Source: CAYOPE01 sp964405805
GTDB lineage: Bacteria; Patescibacteriota; Doudnabacteria; UBA920; O2-02-FULL-48-8
Direction: 5' to 3'
Assembly: GCA_964405805.1 (NCBI GenBank)
Contig: CAYOPE010000018.1
Coordinates: forward strand, 1 to 17,760
DNA length: 17,760 bases
A program made the translations under genes and the position numbers. The notes under the pieces were generated by a model. That model was given only the letters and a program-made list of their open reading frames with translations, ran no database searches and was not told the origin of the DNA. Every line of letters starts with the position of its first letter. The first letter of the stretch is position 1. Positions 6,459 through 14,880 of the stretch are shown here, one piece after another.

Positions 6459-8163
6459 CAGAGATTTTTCCGATAAATTTGTCTAACTTCATGACACCCA
6501 AATCTTTCTGATTGCGAGCACGTACTGCCACTGATTTTGCTTCTACTTCTTTTTCCCCGACAATGAGCATGTAAGGTACTTTTTCCATCTCTGCTTCGCG
6601 GATTTTTTTACCTACTGATTCGGAGCGGTCATCGAGTTCCACACGCACTCCTGCTTCTTTCAATTCTTCGACAACTGATTCTGCATATTTGTTTTGCTTA
6701 TCAGTGATAGGCAAGACCTTGACTTGTACAGGCGAGAGCCCAGTGGGGAAAGCACAAGCGTAATGCTCAATAAGCAAGCCAATAAATCTTTCTATTCAAC
6801 CATAACTGACTCGGTGAATAGCTACAGGAGTTTTTTTACTGCCATTGGCAGATGTGTACTCAAGTTTGAAGCGCTGTGGCTGCTGGAAATCAAGTTGAAT
6901 GGTACCCATTTGCCACTCTCGACCCAGAGCATCTTTCATAAGAATATCGACTTTAGGACCATAGAAGGCGCCGTCTTTCTCTGCGATACTGAAATCTTTT
7001 TTGCTTTTTTTCAGAATTTTCTTTAGAGTTTCTTCGGCTTTGTTCCAGGTGGAGACTTCTCCCATAAAGCTATCAGGCCTCGTTCCTAGTCGGAAAGAGT
7101 ATTTGAGACCGAATATCGAATAGAATTTCTCGACGATTTCGAAAATTTCTTCGTACTCGTCACCAATCTGGTCCTCGGTCACAAAGCAATGAGCGTCGTC
7201 TTGTCGAAATTCACGCACACGAAGTAGTCCGTTTAATGCACCTGAAACTTCATTGCGATGTAAGGTATCAGTATCAGATAGTCGTAAGGGCAGATCTTTA
7301 TAACTTCGAAGTTCTGAGCCAAATACAACCATCGCGTTTGGACAATTCATAGCCTTTATCCCGTATTCTTCGCCATCTTTGGTTTTAACACTAAACATAT
7401 CTTCCCAATAATGCTCATAGTGGCCGGAAGTTTTGTAGAGCTCTTTTTTATTCAGGAGCGGAGAGACAATTTCTTTGTAGTTACGTTTACTGTGTTCAGT
7501 TCGCCAGAAATTAACCAGTTCGTTGTAGATTGTCACTCCTTTTGGCAGCCAGTAAGGCATTCCCGGAGAAGTATGATGGAACATAAATATTCCAAGTTTC
7601 GGCCCCAGTTTCTTGTGATCTCTTTTTTTGGCTTCCTCAAGCATCTTCAGATGATTTTCTAATTCTTCTTTGGTCGGAAAAGCTGTGGCATAGATGCGGG
7701 TAAGCATCGGGTTTTTTTCGCTACCACGCCAGTAGGCGCCTGCGATGGAGAGCAGTTTGAAATTTTGTAATTCTTTTTTTGGATGATCCACGTGGCCGCC
7801 ACGACAGAGATCCCAGTAGTCACCGGACTTGTAAAAACTGAGCTTTTCGCCATTGCCAGAGAATTCATCAATCAGCTCGTGCTTGTAAGCATTTCCTGGA
7901 TATTCTTTTTTTGCCTCTGCTTTGGACAATTCATGTCGCTCAAAGCCATCCCAGGATTTCACGATCTCGTGCATGGTTTTTTCGATCTTGGGAAAATCCT
8001 TTTCCGAGATAGGATCTGGGAATTCAAAGTCAAAATAGAAGCCATCTTCGATGGCAGGCCCGATCGCTCTTTTTGTCCCAGGCCACAGCTTCATGACTGC
8101 TGCTGCGAGCAGGTGAGCGCAGGAGTGTCTTAAATGTTCAAGATATTCTTTGTTGTCTTTCAT
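6430..8163 (-). CDS. thrS: Threonyl-tRNA synthetase, TGS-less, interrupted by an in-frame TGA
   Basis: The protein starts directly with the editing domain: H13-x3-H17 and C120/H124 (LCRGGH) form the expected zinc-type quartet. The class II core follows with MNCPNAM, LRVREFRQDDAHCF (motif 2) and IHRVSYG (motif 3), then the anticodon-binding domain (LIEHYACAFPTGLSPVQVKVLP onward). Codon 456 (6796-6798) is TGA, inside motif 3, where relatives have Ser or another small residue before I-E-R-F-I-G; homology continues in the same frame to 6430. It would be 577 codons before the final stop; E. coli ThrRS has about 640 with its TGS domain, which is missing here. The ATG at 8163 is chosen because an upstream in-frame TTG at 8220 falls in the leader's terminator hairpin. 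A T-box leader precedes it. It is either a disrupted gene, a sequence error, or a recoded codon. Confidence 0.85.
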
Positions 8164-8209
8164 AGAATTAAGGGGGTTAATGGGTGTAAAGGGAGTAATG
8201 GGCGGAAAC

Positions 8210-8235
8210 AAAAAAACCAAGCACTAATTGCTTGG
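8210..8235 (-). terminator. Regulatory terminator of the thrS T-box leader
   Basis: On the reverse strand a 7-bp stem CCAAGCA / TGCTTGG with loop ATTAG is followed by seven T residues. Its 5' arm shares bases 8232-8235 with the 3' arm of the antiterminator, so the two folds exclude each other. Confidence 0.8.
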
Positions 8236-8341
8236 GTCCGATCGAAGACCGGAGGTTCCACCCAAAACTTTACTTCATTGCTTTGGTTAACGCTCAAAGT
8301 AAGCGACTTGCTCCGCGGTTGGTAGCCGCCTCACTGCAAGT
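8210..8341 (-). ncRNA. T-box riboswitch leader of thrS (short Stem I)
   Basis: On the reverse strand the leader has a 5' stem ACTTGC / GCAAGT (8341-8336 with 8311-8306) enclosing a GCGG / CCGC hairpin with 7-nt loop CUACCAA that contains the Thr codon ACC; then a small hairpin region (8305-8270); then an antiterminator with TTGGG / CCCAA (8265-8261 with 8236-8232), the 7-nt bulge UGGAACC matching the T-box UGGNACC, and UCCG / CGGA; then the terminator. T-box leaders sense uncharged tRNA: its NCCA end pairs with UGGN and prevents termination. Threonine specificity fits the downstream gene. Placing the specifier in the apical loop is my inference, by analogy with ultrashort Stem I types. Confidence 0.75.
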
Positions 8342-8347
8342 GGATTT

Positions 8348-8376
8348 ATTATATTCCTAAGACAAATTTTGCGCAA
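8348..8376 (-). promoter_or_regulatory. Promoter of the thrS leader, overlapping the dnaE 3' end
   Basis: The reverse strand has TTGCGC (8376-8371), a 17-base spacer and a consensus TATAAT (8353-8348). Transcription would begin near 8341, exactly where the T-box Stem I starts. It lies across the last dnaE codons and stop. Confidence 0.65.
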
Positions 8377-11300
8377 GGAGCTCTTTGATCTTCATTTTGA
8401 GATCATCACTAAGACTTATCCGGAAAGGGGTTTTGATTTTTTGTTCTTTGATCTGCAAGTTTACGCCGAGTTCTCCAGGCGAAGATTCAAACAGTGTTTT
8501 GAGTTGCTCGAAAAGTTCGTCTGTCGCAGCTTCGGGGATTTTGATAGTGACGGAGGAGGGTTGAGGGGCGAGGTTCGATGCTTGAGAACCGAATTCTTTG
8601 ATGCTGTCAGCTAGAAACTTGGGTTCGCCATCTTTGTCAGAAAGTTTTCCTGTCATTACTACAATTTTTTCTTCTTGGATCAGATCTTTGGATTGGTTGT
8701 AAAGATTGGGGAAGATCACAACTTCGATCAGTCCGGAAGTATCTTCTAGATCCACGAAAGCCATTTGTTCACCTTTTTTAGTGAGAATTTTTTGGACACG
8801 TGTAATCACACCAGCCACAGTAGCCATGACAGTTTTATTATCAATCATCTGTTTGATGGGCGTGGCAAACTGCTTGATCTTGTCAGCGTATTCTTCGAGC
8901 GGGTGAGCTGTGACATAGAGACCGAGCAATTCTTTTTCCCAGCCAAGCCGTTCGCGTTTGCTAGCAGGCTCGACTTCTCGAAGCTTTAATTTAGTTTGAG
9001 GCATTTGATCCGCTGCAAATAAGCTAGCTTGATTCGAAGTTTTGTTTTGGGCCCGAGTAAATTCCAAAATTGCTTCAGTGTTGGCAAGCAGCTGGTTGCG
9101 TTCGCCGAGAGAGTCCAGTGCCCCTGATTTGGCCAGCGCTTCCCAGGATTTTTTGTTGAAATTTTTGGTGTGAATTCTTTTGACAAAATCCTCGATGGAG
9201 GCAAATTTACCACCTGATTTCATCTGCTCGCGGATCATCTCTACCACATCACTGCCGAGATTCTTTATCGCATAAAGTCCGAAGCGAATGTTGTGTTCGT
9301 CGATGACTGTAAACTGGCTCATGGATTCATTGACATCAGGCGGCAGGACATTGATGCCCAGTTTTTTACATTCTTCGACTGCTTCGGCGATGGTGGGCAT
9401 GTCGCCAGCTTCTGCAGACATGAGCGCTGCCATAAATTCCACTGTGTAGTTGGCTTTCATGTAGGCTGTCTGGTAGCTGACGACACTATAGGACGCAGAA
9501 TGAGACTTGTTAAATCCATAAGCTGCAAATGGCTCGATCCATTCCCAGATTTCAGAGGCTTTGTCATGACTCCAGAGAGAAGTTTGCATGCAGCCCTGGA
9601 TAAATTTCTCTTTTTGCTTGGCCATCTCTGCGGGAATTTTTTTGCCTACTGCTTTTCGGAATTTATCAACTTCTTCCCAAGTGTATCCTGCTAGATCGTG
9701 GGCAATTGTTAAAAGATCATCCTGATAAACCAAAATTCCATAGGTTCGCTTGAGAATTTTTTCCAATGCCGGGTCCATGTAGTGAATGAGGCGGGGATTG
9801 TGCTTTCTTTTGACATAGTCTGGGATGAACTGCATAGGACCTGGGCGATACAGAGCGATCATGGCCATTATGTCGAAAATAGTATTTGGGCGAAGCTCCA
9901 TGAGATAACGTGTCATGCCTGAGGAGCCCATCTGGAACACACCGAAAGTGTGACCTTCGGAAAGTAATTTGAAAGTTTTTTTGTCAGGATGCGGAAGATT
10001 GTAAATATCGATTTTTACATCATGCCTTTTTTCTGCGATATGTACTTAAGTATCGGATATGGAAAGGTTGCGAATTCCTAGAAGATCGAGCTTGACCACA
10101 CCCAGCGCTTTGCTGTTCGCATTGGCATCGAGCGCATACATGTCGTATTGGGTGATAATTTTCTCGCCATCTGGCTCGTGCTGCAGAGGCATGTAGTCAG
10201 TGAGATTTGTCGGTGTGATAACGATCCCTGCGGCGTGCACAGAAGCGTGTCTGGCACCACCCTCGAGTTTGCGTGCGATGTCTAGAATTTTTTTGGTCTC
10301 AGGATCGCGGTCATAAGTGGATTTCAGATCAGGACTAAGCTCCAATGCTTTATCCAAAGTCATATGGAAGCCTTGTTTGCCAAACGGAATCATTTTGGCG
10401 ATCTGGTCGCATTTGCTATAAGGCACACCGAGTGCGCGGCCCACATCGCGGACAGCAGCGCGCGCCATCATGGTTCCGAAGGTAATGATTTGCGCGACTT
10501 TGTCTTGGCCGTATTTTTTCGTGATGTATTCGATGGCTTCGTCTCGTCTATTGTCCGCGATATCGAGGTCAATATCAGGCGGAGTCGGTCTGTATTCAGT
10601 TAGAAATCGCTCAAAAGGCAATTCATAGTAAAGTGGATCGACGTTGGTAATGCCTAAAATGTGGCCGACGATGGATCCTGCAGCACTGCCTCGAGTATTG
10701 GTGATGGCGCCGAGCTTGTGCGCGCCCTCGACCACATCTGCGACCATAAGTAGATAAGTGTCAAAGCCAGTTTTGATGATAATGTCGAGTTCGTAATCAA
10801 TTCTTTTTTGGATTTCTTCGGGAATTTTTCCATTCTTGCCGTAAAAGTTGATTGCGCGCTCATAAGTCAGCTCTCGCAAATATTCGCCTGTTGTTTTTCC
10901 TGCAGGCACTTCGACTTTCGGAAAGTAGCGCTGGTTTGTGAGAATTTTCAAATTACATTTGCTGGCTATTTCGGAAGTATTACTTACTGCTTCTGGGAAA
11001 TCTTGAAATTTTTCTAGCATTTGCTCAGGAGATTTAAGGGACAAATCATATCCGCGCATGTCCATACGATTTTCATCTGTCACAGTTGTCGCAGTGCCAA
11101 TGCAAATCAGGACATCTTGTGCTTCTGAGTCCTCAAGGTGCAAGTAATGACTGTCAGCTGTGGCTACAAGCTTGAGATTTTCTCTCTTTGCGAGCATTGC
11201 TAGCTTAGCAACCAGATTTTCTTCAGCTTGGTCGAGTGTTTTGCTGTTTCGTTGAATCTCGATATAAAAATTATCTTTGCCAAAGATGTCTAAATATTTC

Positions 11301-11779
11301 TGCAAAACTGTTTGAACCTCTGGTTCAGTTCTGTTTACCACAGCTCTAGCAAGCTCGCCGCGCTGGCAGCCAGAAAGCGCGATAAGGCCTTCGGAATGTT
11401 TCTTCAGAACCTCCAGATCAATTCGCGGTTTGTAATAGTAGCCGTCGATGTGAGCAATAGTCGTAAGTTTGAGCAAGTTCTGATAACCAGTTTCGTTTGC
11501 GGCCAGCAGAGTCAGATGATAGTAGTCAGAATCGACTTTGCCGCTTTTGTCATGCAGACTTCGCGGAGCGATGTAGGCTTCGACTCCGATGATTGGCTTG
11601 ATCCCAGCGTCCAGGCAAGCATTGTAAAAAGGAATCGCGCCATACATGACGCCATGATCAGTCAGGGCTATAGAAGTCATGCCTAATTCTTTAGCGCGAC
11701 TGACTAGCTGGTCGATTTTTGACAAGCCATCCAGCAGCGAATAGTGGCTGTGGACATGTAAGTGAGTGAATTTCGTCAT
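8357..11779 (-). CDS. dnaE: DNA polymerase III alpha subunit, interrupted by an in-frame TAA
   Basis: The coding length is 1141 codons, near the usual 1160 of DnaE. Order: PHP domain (THLHVHSHYSLLDGLSKID, H7/H9, DHG at 41-43), palm with PDIDLD (401-406) and VKLDLLG (D565) carrying the catalytic aspartates, GGARHASVHAAGIVI (about 507-521), fingers with GVFQMGSSGMTRYL and ALYRPGPM, helix-hairpin-helix region, and a C-terminal OB fold (VMATVAGVITRVQ). Codon 578 (10046-10048) is TAA, and the same frame continues with V-H-I-A-E-K-R-H-D-V-K-I-D to the end. The stop separates palm from fingers, so a truncated product could not polymerise. It replicates the chromosome. It diverges from the gene at 11819. 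The stop could be a real mutation or a sequence error. Confidence 0.9.
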
Positions 11780-11782
11780 AAT

Positions 11783-11812
11783 TTGTTTGTATTATGCCAA
11801 AAATGCTATAAT
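11783..11812 (+). promoter_or_regulatory. Putative promoter of the 11819 gene, leaderless
   Basis: TTGTTT (11783-11788), an 18-base spacer and a consensus TATAAT (11807-11812). The ATG at 11819 lies seven bases after the -10, about the expected +1, so the mRNA would be leaderless. This decides the start against a GTG at 11762 that would run through the promoter. Confidence 0.6.
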
Positions 11813-11819
11813 TTGTACA
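11791..11819 (-). promoter_or_regulatory. Putative dnaE promoter
   Basis: The reverse strand shows TGTACA (11819-11814), a 17-base spacer and CATAAT (11796-11791). The dnaE ATG at 11779 would then be only about 5 bases from the start point. It overlaps the divergent promoter on the plus strand, so the two may interfere. Confidence 0.45.
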
Positions 11820-12628
11820 TGATTAGTGACCGATTACAAGAGATATTTTTAGTCATAGGCGATAGACTCGCTCCGATTAGCAAAAAATGGTGGTACGCAC
11901 TAGCTTTGGTTGTGATTGCTTGGCTCCCAATTTACTATGTTGCGAAATATGCTTTTGTCGAGGCGCGGCTATCTCATTATAATGTTCCGCGAATTGTCTA
12001 TGTTAGCGCTACGAAAGAACCTCTGCAGATCGTTGACAAAAAAATTTTTACACTACCAAATAATACTTATTCAGCCTACGTCCGAATTCGAAATATAAAT
12101 TTAGAATGGGGCGTGGCAGAGCAAACCTATAGCGCTGAGTTTAAAACTTTGGGCGGTACGATTGTAAATAAGATTCAGGGCCAGACTTTTATATTGCCTT
12201 CCTCAGAAAAATTAATTGTCTTTGCACGATTCAGTTCACAAGAGCAAATTCAGGACATCAATTTCGTCTTGGGCGATACGCATTTCATTCACAAGCCCGA
12301 CGTATCCATCAACTTAGAAACTGAGCGTATCAATTTACAAAACGGCGCTGGCGGCCTGATCATTTCCGGTGGAGTAAAAAATTTAACACCATTTACTCTG
12401 AAGCAAGTAGATTTGCCAGTGCTCGTCTATGATAGTAAAAATGAAATTGTCGCTGTAAGCTCGACTTATATGAGTGACTTACTTTCTTCTGAAACAAGAA
12501 CTTTCAGTACAACCTGGCCATTATCTGTCCCTACTGCCATCCGCGCGGAAATCGATCCTGAGGTAAATATTTTTGACCGAGACATTTTCGTTCCTCAAGC
12601 CGGAGTTTCGCCGTTTGAGAACCAGTAG
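11819..12628 (+). CDS. Hypothetical membrane-anchored extracytoplasmic protein
   Basis: The 269-residue product begins with a short cytoplasmic segment, one membrane helix (about residues 24-45) and a beta-rich outer domain with no cysteine pair. The second half (about 150-260) has alternating strands around LIISGGVKNLTPFTLKQVDLP and ends in RTFSTTWP, reminiscent of FxLYD-like or immunoglobulin-like folds, but I cannot name the family. The start at ATG 11819 is set by the -10 box just upstream. It is followed after three bases by the rodA-type gene, suggesting a link to envelope growth. Function unknown. Confidence 0.75.
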   Translation: MISDRLQEIFLVIGDRLAPISKKWWYALALVVIAWLPIYYVAKYAFVEARLSHYNVPRIVYVSATKEPLQIVDKKIFTLPNNTYSAYVRIRNINLEWGVAEQTYSAEFKTLGGTIVNKIQGQTFILPSSEKLIVFARFSSQEQIQDINFVLGDTHFIHKPDVSINLETERINLQNGAGGLIISGGVKNLTPFTLKQVDLPVLVYDSKNEIVAVSSTYMSDLLSSETRTFSTTWPLSVPTAIRAEIDPEVNIFDRDIFVPQAGVSPFENQ

Positions 12629-12631
12629 GGT

Positions 12632-13732
12632 ATGAGATGGCTATCTCATTTTCGCTACTTTGATATATATATTTTTATCAGCAGTCTGCTGCTGCTGATT
12701 TTGGGTTTACTTATGATTTACTCAACCACGCTGGCTCAGCCGACAAATTTGATCTGGCGACAGCTGATCTATGCGGCTTTAGGCTTTGTTTGCTTGTTTT
12801 CTTTGGCTTTTTTTGACTATCGCAAATTTAAAAAAGCTACTGGAATCATTTATGTCCTAATCGTGCTTAGTTTAATTGTAGTTTGGTTTTTGGGCCGCAG
12901 TGTAAATGGATCTACTCGCTGGATCGACTTAGGAATTTTTCGAATCCAGCCAGCAGAGTTCGTGAAACTAGCCATGGTATTAATTATGGCTAAGTTTCTA
13001 GATCAAGCTGGCGAGAAGATTAAAGATTTTCGTTATGTGTTATTGTCAGCAGTCTATGTTTGCATTCCTGCGATTTTGGTTTTGATGGAGCCGGATCTCG
13101 GCTCTGCGCTGGTTATTTTTATCACTTGGCTGAGCTTGCTTTTAGTTAGTCGGATGAACAAAAGTCATCTGGCGATGTTGCTCATTTTAGGAATATTAAT
13201 TTCATCCGCTGGCTGGTTTTTTGTTTTGAAAGATTATCAGAAAAATCGAATTTATACTTTTTTAAATCCTAGTCTCGATCCTCGAGGAAGAGGTTATAAT
13301 GTTTTGCAATCGATTATCGCTGTGGGCTCCGGAAGCATCACTGGGCGAGGAGTGGGTAGGGGATTTCAGTCACAACTGAAATTTTTACCTGAGCGGCAGA
13401 CTGATTTTATTTTTGCATCTACAGCCGAAGAACTGGGATTTTTTGGAAGCTTGTTTATATTTATAATGTTTGGAGTATTATTTTTTCGCATGATCCGAGC
13501 TACCAAGCATGCGCGAGACAATTTCGGGATGTACTTAACAATTGGAATTTTTTTTATGTTAGTTTCGCAAGTTTTGATTAATATAGGAATGAATGTTGGT
13601 TTGCTTCCTGTGACGGGAATTCCACTACCTCTAGTTTCTTATGGCGGCAGCTCCCTGATTACGACGATGTTGGCACTAGGATTGGTCCAGAGTGTGGTGG
13701 CCCGACAGAAAGCAGTAAGGTTTGGCTCATGA
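12632..13732 (+). CDS. rodA: RodA-type SEDS peptidoglycan glycosyltransferase
   Basis: The 366-residue protein has about ten membrane helices and all SEDS landmarks: NGSTRWIDLGIFRIQPAEFVKL (about 92-113), MEPDLGSALV (152-161), YQKNRIYTFLNPSLDPRGRGYN (202-222), VGSGSITGRGVGRG (231-244), RQTDFIFASTAEELGF (255-270, with D258 as the likely catalytic Asp) and PLVSYGGSS near the end. SEDS proteins polymerise lipid II with a class B penicillin-binding protein. The YQKNRI/DPRGRGYNV pattern fits RodA (cell elongation) better than FtsW, though the two are hard to separate from one sequence. It starts three bases after the upstream gene and ends in TGA; no PBP2 gene is adjacent in the window. Confidence 0.9.
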   Translation: MRWLSHFRYFDIYIFISSLLLLILGLLMIYSTTLAQPTNLIWRQLIYAALGFVCLFSLAFFDYRKFKKATGIIYVLIVLSLIVVWFLGRSVNGSTRWIDLGIFRIQPAEFVKLAMVLIMAKFLDQAGEKIKDFRYVLLSAVYVCIPAILVLMEPDLGSALVIFITWLSLLLVSRMNKSHLAMLLILGILISSAGWFFVLKDYQKNRIYTFLNPSLDPRGRGYNVLQSIIAVGSGSITGRGVGRGFQSQLKFLPERQTDFIFASTAEELGFFGSLFIFIMFGVLFFRMIRATKHARDNFGMYLTIGIFFMLVSQVLINIGMNVGLLPVTGIPLPLVSYGGSSLITTMLALGLVQSVVARQKAVRFGS

Positions 13733-13736
13733 TTGG

Positions 13737-13765
13737 TTGACCTTGGAAACATTAGTCTTTACAAT
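13737..13765 (+). promoter_or_regulatory. Promoter of the zinc-ribbon gene, leaderless
   Basis: TTGACC (13737-13742), exactly 17 bases, then TACAAT (13760-13765). The ATG at 13778 is about 6 bases after the predicted +1, without a Shine-Dalgarno. The site rules out an upstream TTG start at 13733. Confidence 0.7.
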
Positions 13766-13777
13766 GTAAATATACTT

Positions 13778-14134
13778 ATGGCCAAGTTTGATTACAACAA
13801 AATTGTTCAGTGGTTAGCTTATATACTTAAATGTCCTGTTTGTGGACAACGCTACAACCCTGATCAAACCAAAATTATCGACACTGGAGAAGAAAGGCCG
13901 CTCGCAGGAAGGAGTTTACTTGTTCACACGGATTGCGATCGCTGTAAAAGTTCTGTCGTCTTTAGTATCGCGATCGATGGTCCAGAAATTTTTTCCATTG
14001 GCATGGTGACTGACCTGACTTCTCAGGACACGACTAAATTTAAAAACAGTCAGCCGATTTCTTCAGACGAAGTTCTAGCCACCCACGAGTTCCTCAGAGG
14101 CTTTGACGGTGATTTCCGCTCGGCTTTGAAGTAG
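13778..14134 (+). CDS. Hypothetical zinc-ribbon protein
   Basis: The 118-residue product has two Cys pairs, CPVC (about residues 19-22) and CDRC (about 53-56), spaced like a four-cysteine zinc ribbon, with a preceding basic/aromatic helix FDYNKIVQWLAYILK. The C-terminal part ends in SSDEVLATHEFLRGFDGDF, probably helical. No enzyme motif is visible. The start at 13778 is chosen from the promoter just upstream. It lies between the rodA-type gene and rplY, each with its own promoter, so it seems to be transcribed separately. I do not recognise the family; nucleic acid or protein binding is only a guess. Confidence 0.7.
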   Translation: MAKFDYNKIVQWLAYILKCPVCGQRYNPDQTKIIDTGEERPLAGRSLLVHTDCDRCKSSVVFSIAIDGPEIFSIGMVTDLTSQDTTKFKNSQPISSDEVLATHEFLRGFDGDFRSALK

Positions 14135-14163
14135 TTGACCATTTCATGTAAAAGTGTTAGAAT
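14135..14163 (+). promoter_or_regulatory. Promoter of rplY, leaderless
   Basis: TTGACC starts directly after the previous stop codon (14135-14140), then 17 bases and TAGAAT (14158-14163). The rplY ATG at 14173 is about 3 bases from the predicted +1. Confidence 0.75.
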
Positions 14164-14172
14164 ACGTCGGCT

Positions 14173-14877
14173 ATGGAAAATATTGTAATTCAAGCAACAA
14201 ATCGACAAGTTTCTGGTAAGAGAGTCAAGAGCCTCAGAACTGCAGGCAAGCTGCCAGCTGTTTTGTATGGTCATAATATCGAAACTCAGAGCTTAGAGAT
14301 CTCAGAAAAGGATTTTGCCAAAGCTTTCAGGCAAGCCGGTGAGAGCACTTTGGTTAACCTAGTTGTCGATGGGCAAACTCGACCAGTTCTGATTCACGAA
14401 GTTCAGCATCATTATCTTCACGACAATCCGATTCACGTCGACTTCTATGCTGTAAACATGAATGAGAAACTGAAAGTCCATGTGCCACTTCACTTTGTCG
14501 GCACATCTGAAGCCGTAAAGGCTTTGGGCGGCACCCTCGTTAAGAATTTGTCAGAAGTGGAAGTTGAGTGTTTGCCAGCTGACATTCCTCACTCATTTGA
14601 AATTGATATTTCTTCGCTAAATACTTTCGAAGACGTGATTCGAGTTTCTGATCTGAAAGTCGGCAGCCAAGTCACTGTACTGACGCCACTTGATGAAATG
14701 ATTGCGAACGTCGCTCCTCCTCGCACTGAGGAAGAATTGAAAGAACTGTCCGAAAAACCAGTTCTCGAGGATGTGACGAAGGTTGAAGGTGTCATCAAGC
14801 CTGAAGCTACACCTGAAGCTTCTGCTGACAAAGCAGAGAAACCAGAAAAGAAAACAGAAAAACCAGCCAAAGAATAA
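14173..14877 (+). CDS. rplY: Large ribosomal subunit protein bL25 (CTC form)
   Basis: The 234-residue bL25/CTC protein has the N-terminal 5S rRNA-binding domain (GKRVKSLRTAGKLPAVLYG, about residues 15-33; IHEVQHHYLHDNPIHVDFYAV, about 76-96) and the C-terminal beta domain (LHFVGTSEAVKALGG..., VECLPADIPHSFEIDIS...). It ends in a Lys/Glu/Pro-rich tail (about 200-234) typical of the long form. bL25 binds 5S rRNA in the central protuberance. It has its own near-consensus promoter and an apparently leaderless mRNA. The deacetylase gene follows three bases after the stop, with a terminator-like hairpin inside its first codons. Confidence 0.95.
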   Translation: MENIVIQATNRQVSGKRVKSLRTAGKLPAVLYGHNIETQSLEISEKDFAKAFRQAGESTLVNLVVDGQTRPVLIHEVQHHYLHDNPIHVDFYAVNMNEKLKVHVPLHFVGTSEAVKALGGTLVKNLSEVEVECLPADIPHSFEIDISSLNTFEDVIRVSDLKVGSQVTVLTPLDEMIANVAPPRTEEELKELSEKPVLEDVTKVEGVIKPEATPEASADKAEKPEKKTEKPAKE

Positions 14878-14880
14878 TTA

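Noticed and set aside
6430..8163. TGA reassigned to glycine or tryptophan (alternative genetic code) to explain the thrS stop.
   Set aside because: gatA, rodA, miaA, prmC and the deacetylase gene all end properly at TGA, several with an overlapping or adjacent next start. TGG is used normally for Trp. A general reassignment does not fit, and it would not explain the TAA in dnaE.
8164..8220. TTG start at 8220 adding 19 residues to ThrRS.
   Set aside because: It lies in the terminator hairpin of the leader, and the added Pro/Phe-rich residues do not resemble ThrRS.
8286..8341. Possible tRNA gene in the dnaE-thrS gap, because of stem-loops in this region.
   Set aside because: No cloverleaf, T-loop or anticodon arm of correct size could be built; the stems fit a T-box leader instead.
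8357..11779. Split dnaE joined by a split intein.
   Set aside because: Only one codon separates the two halves and the residues continue smoothly in the same frame; there is no intein sequence and no start signal for a second half.
11762..11818. GTG start at 11762 extending the 11819 gene.
   Set aside because: The extension would be translated from the promoter region, including the TATAAT box, and overlaps the dnaE start on the other strand; ATG 11819 fits the -10 position.
13733..13777. TTG start at 13733 for the zinc-ribbon protein, in frame with the rodA stop.
   Set aside because: The -35 and -10 boxes with a 17-base spacer lie inside this extension, so the transcript would start after it.
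13935..13942. GCGATCGC octamer as a HIP1-like repeat.
   Set aside because: A single copy inside a coding gene; no further copies seen, so chance is sufficient.
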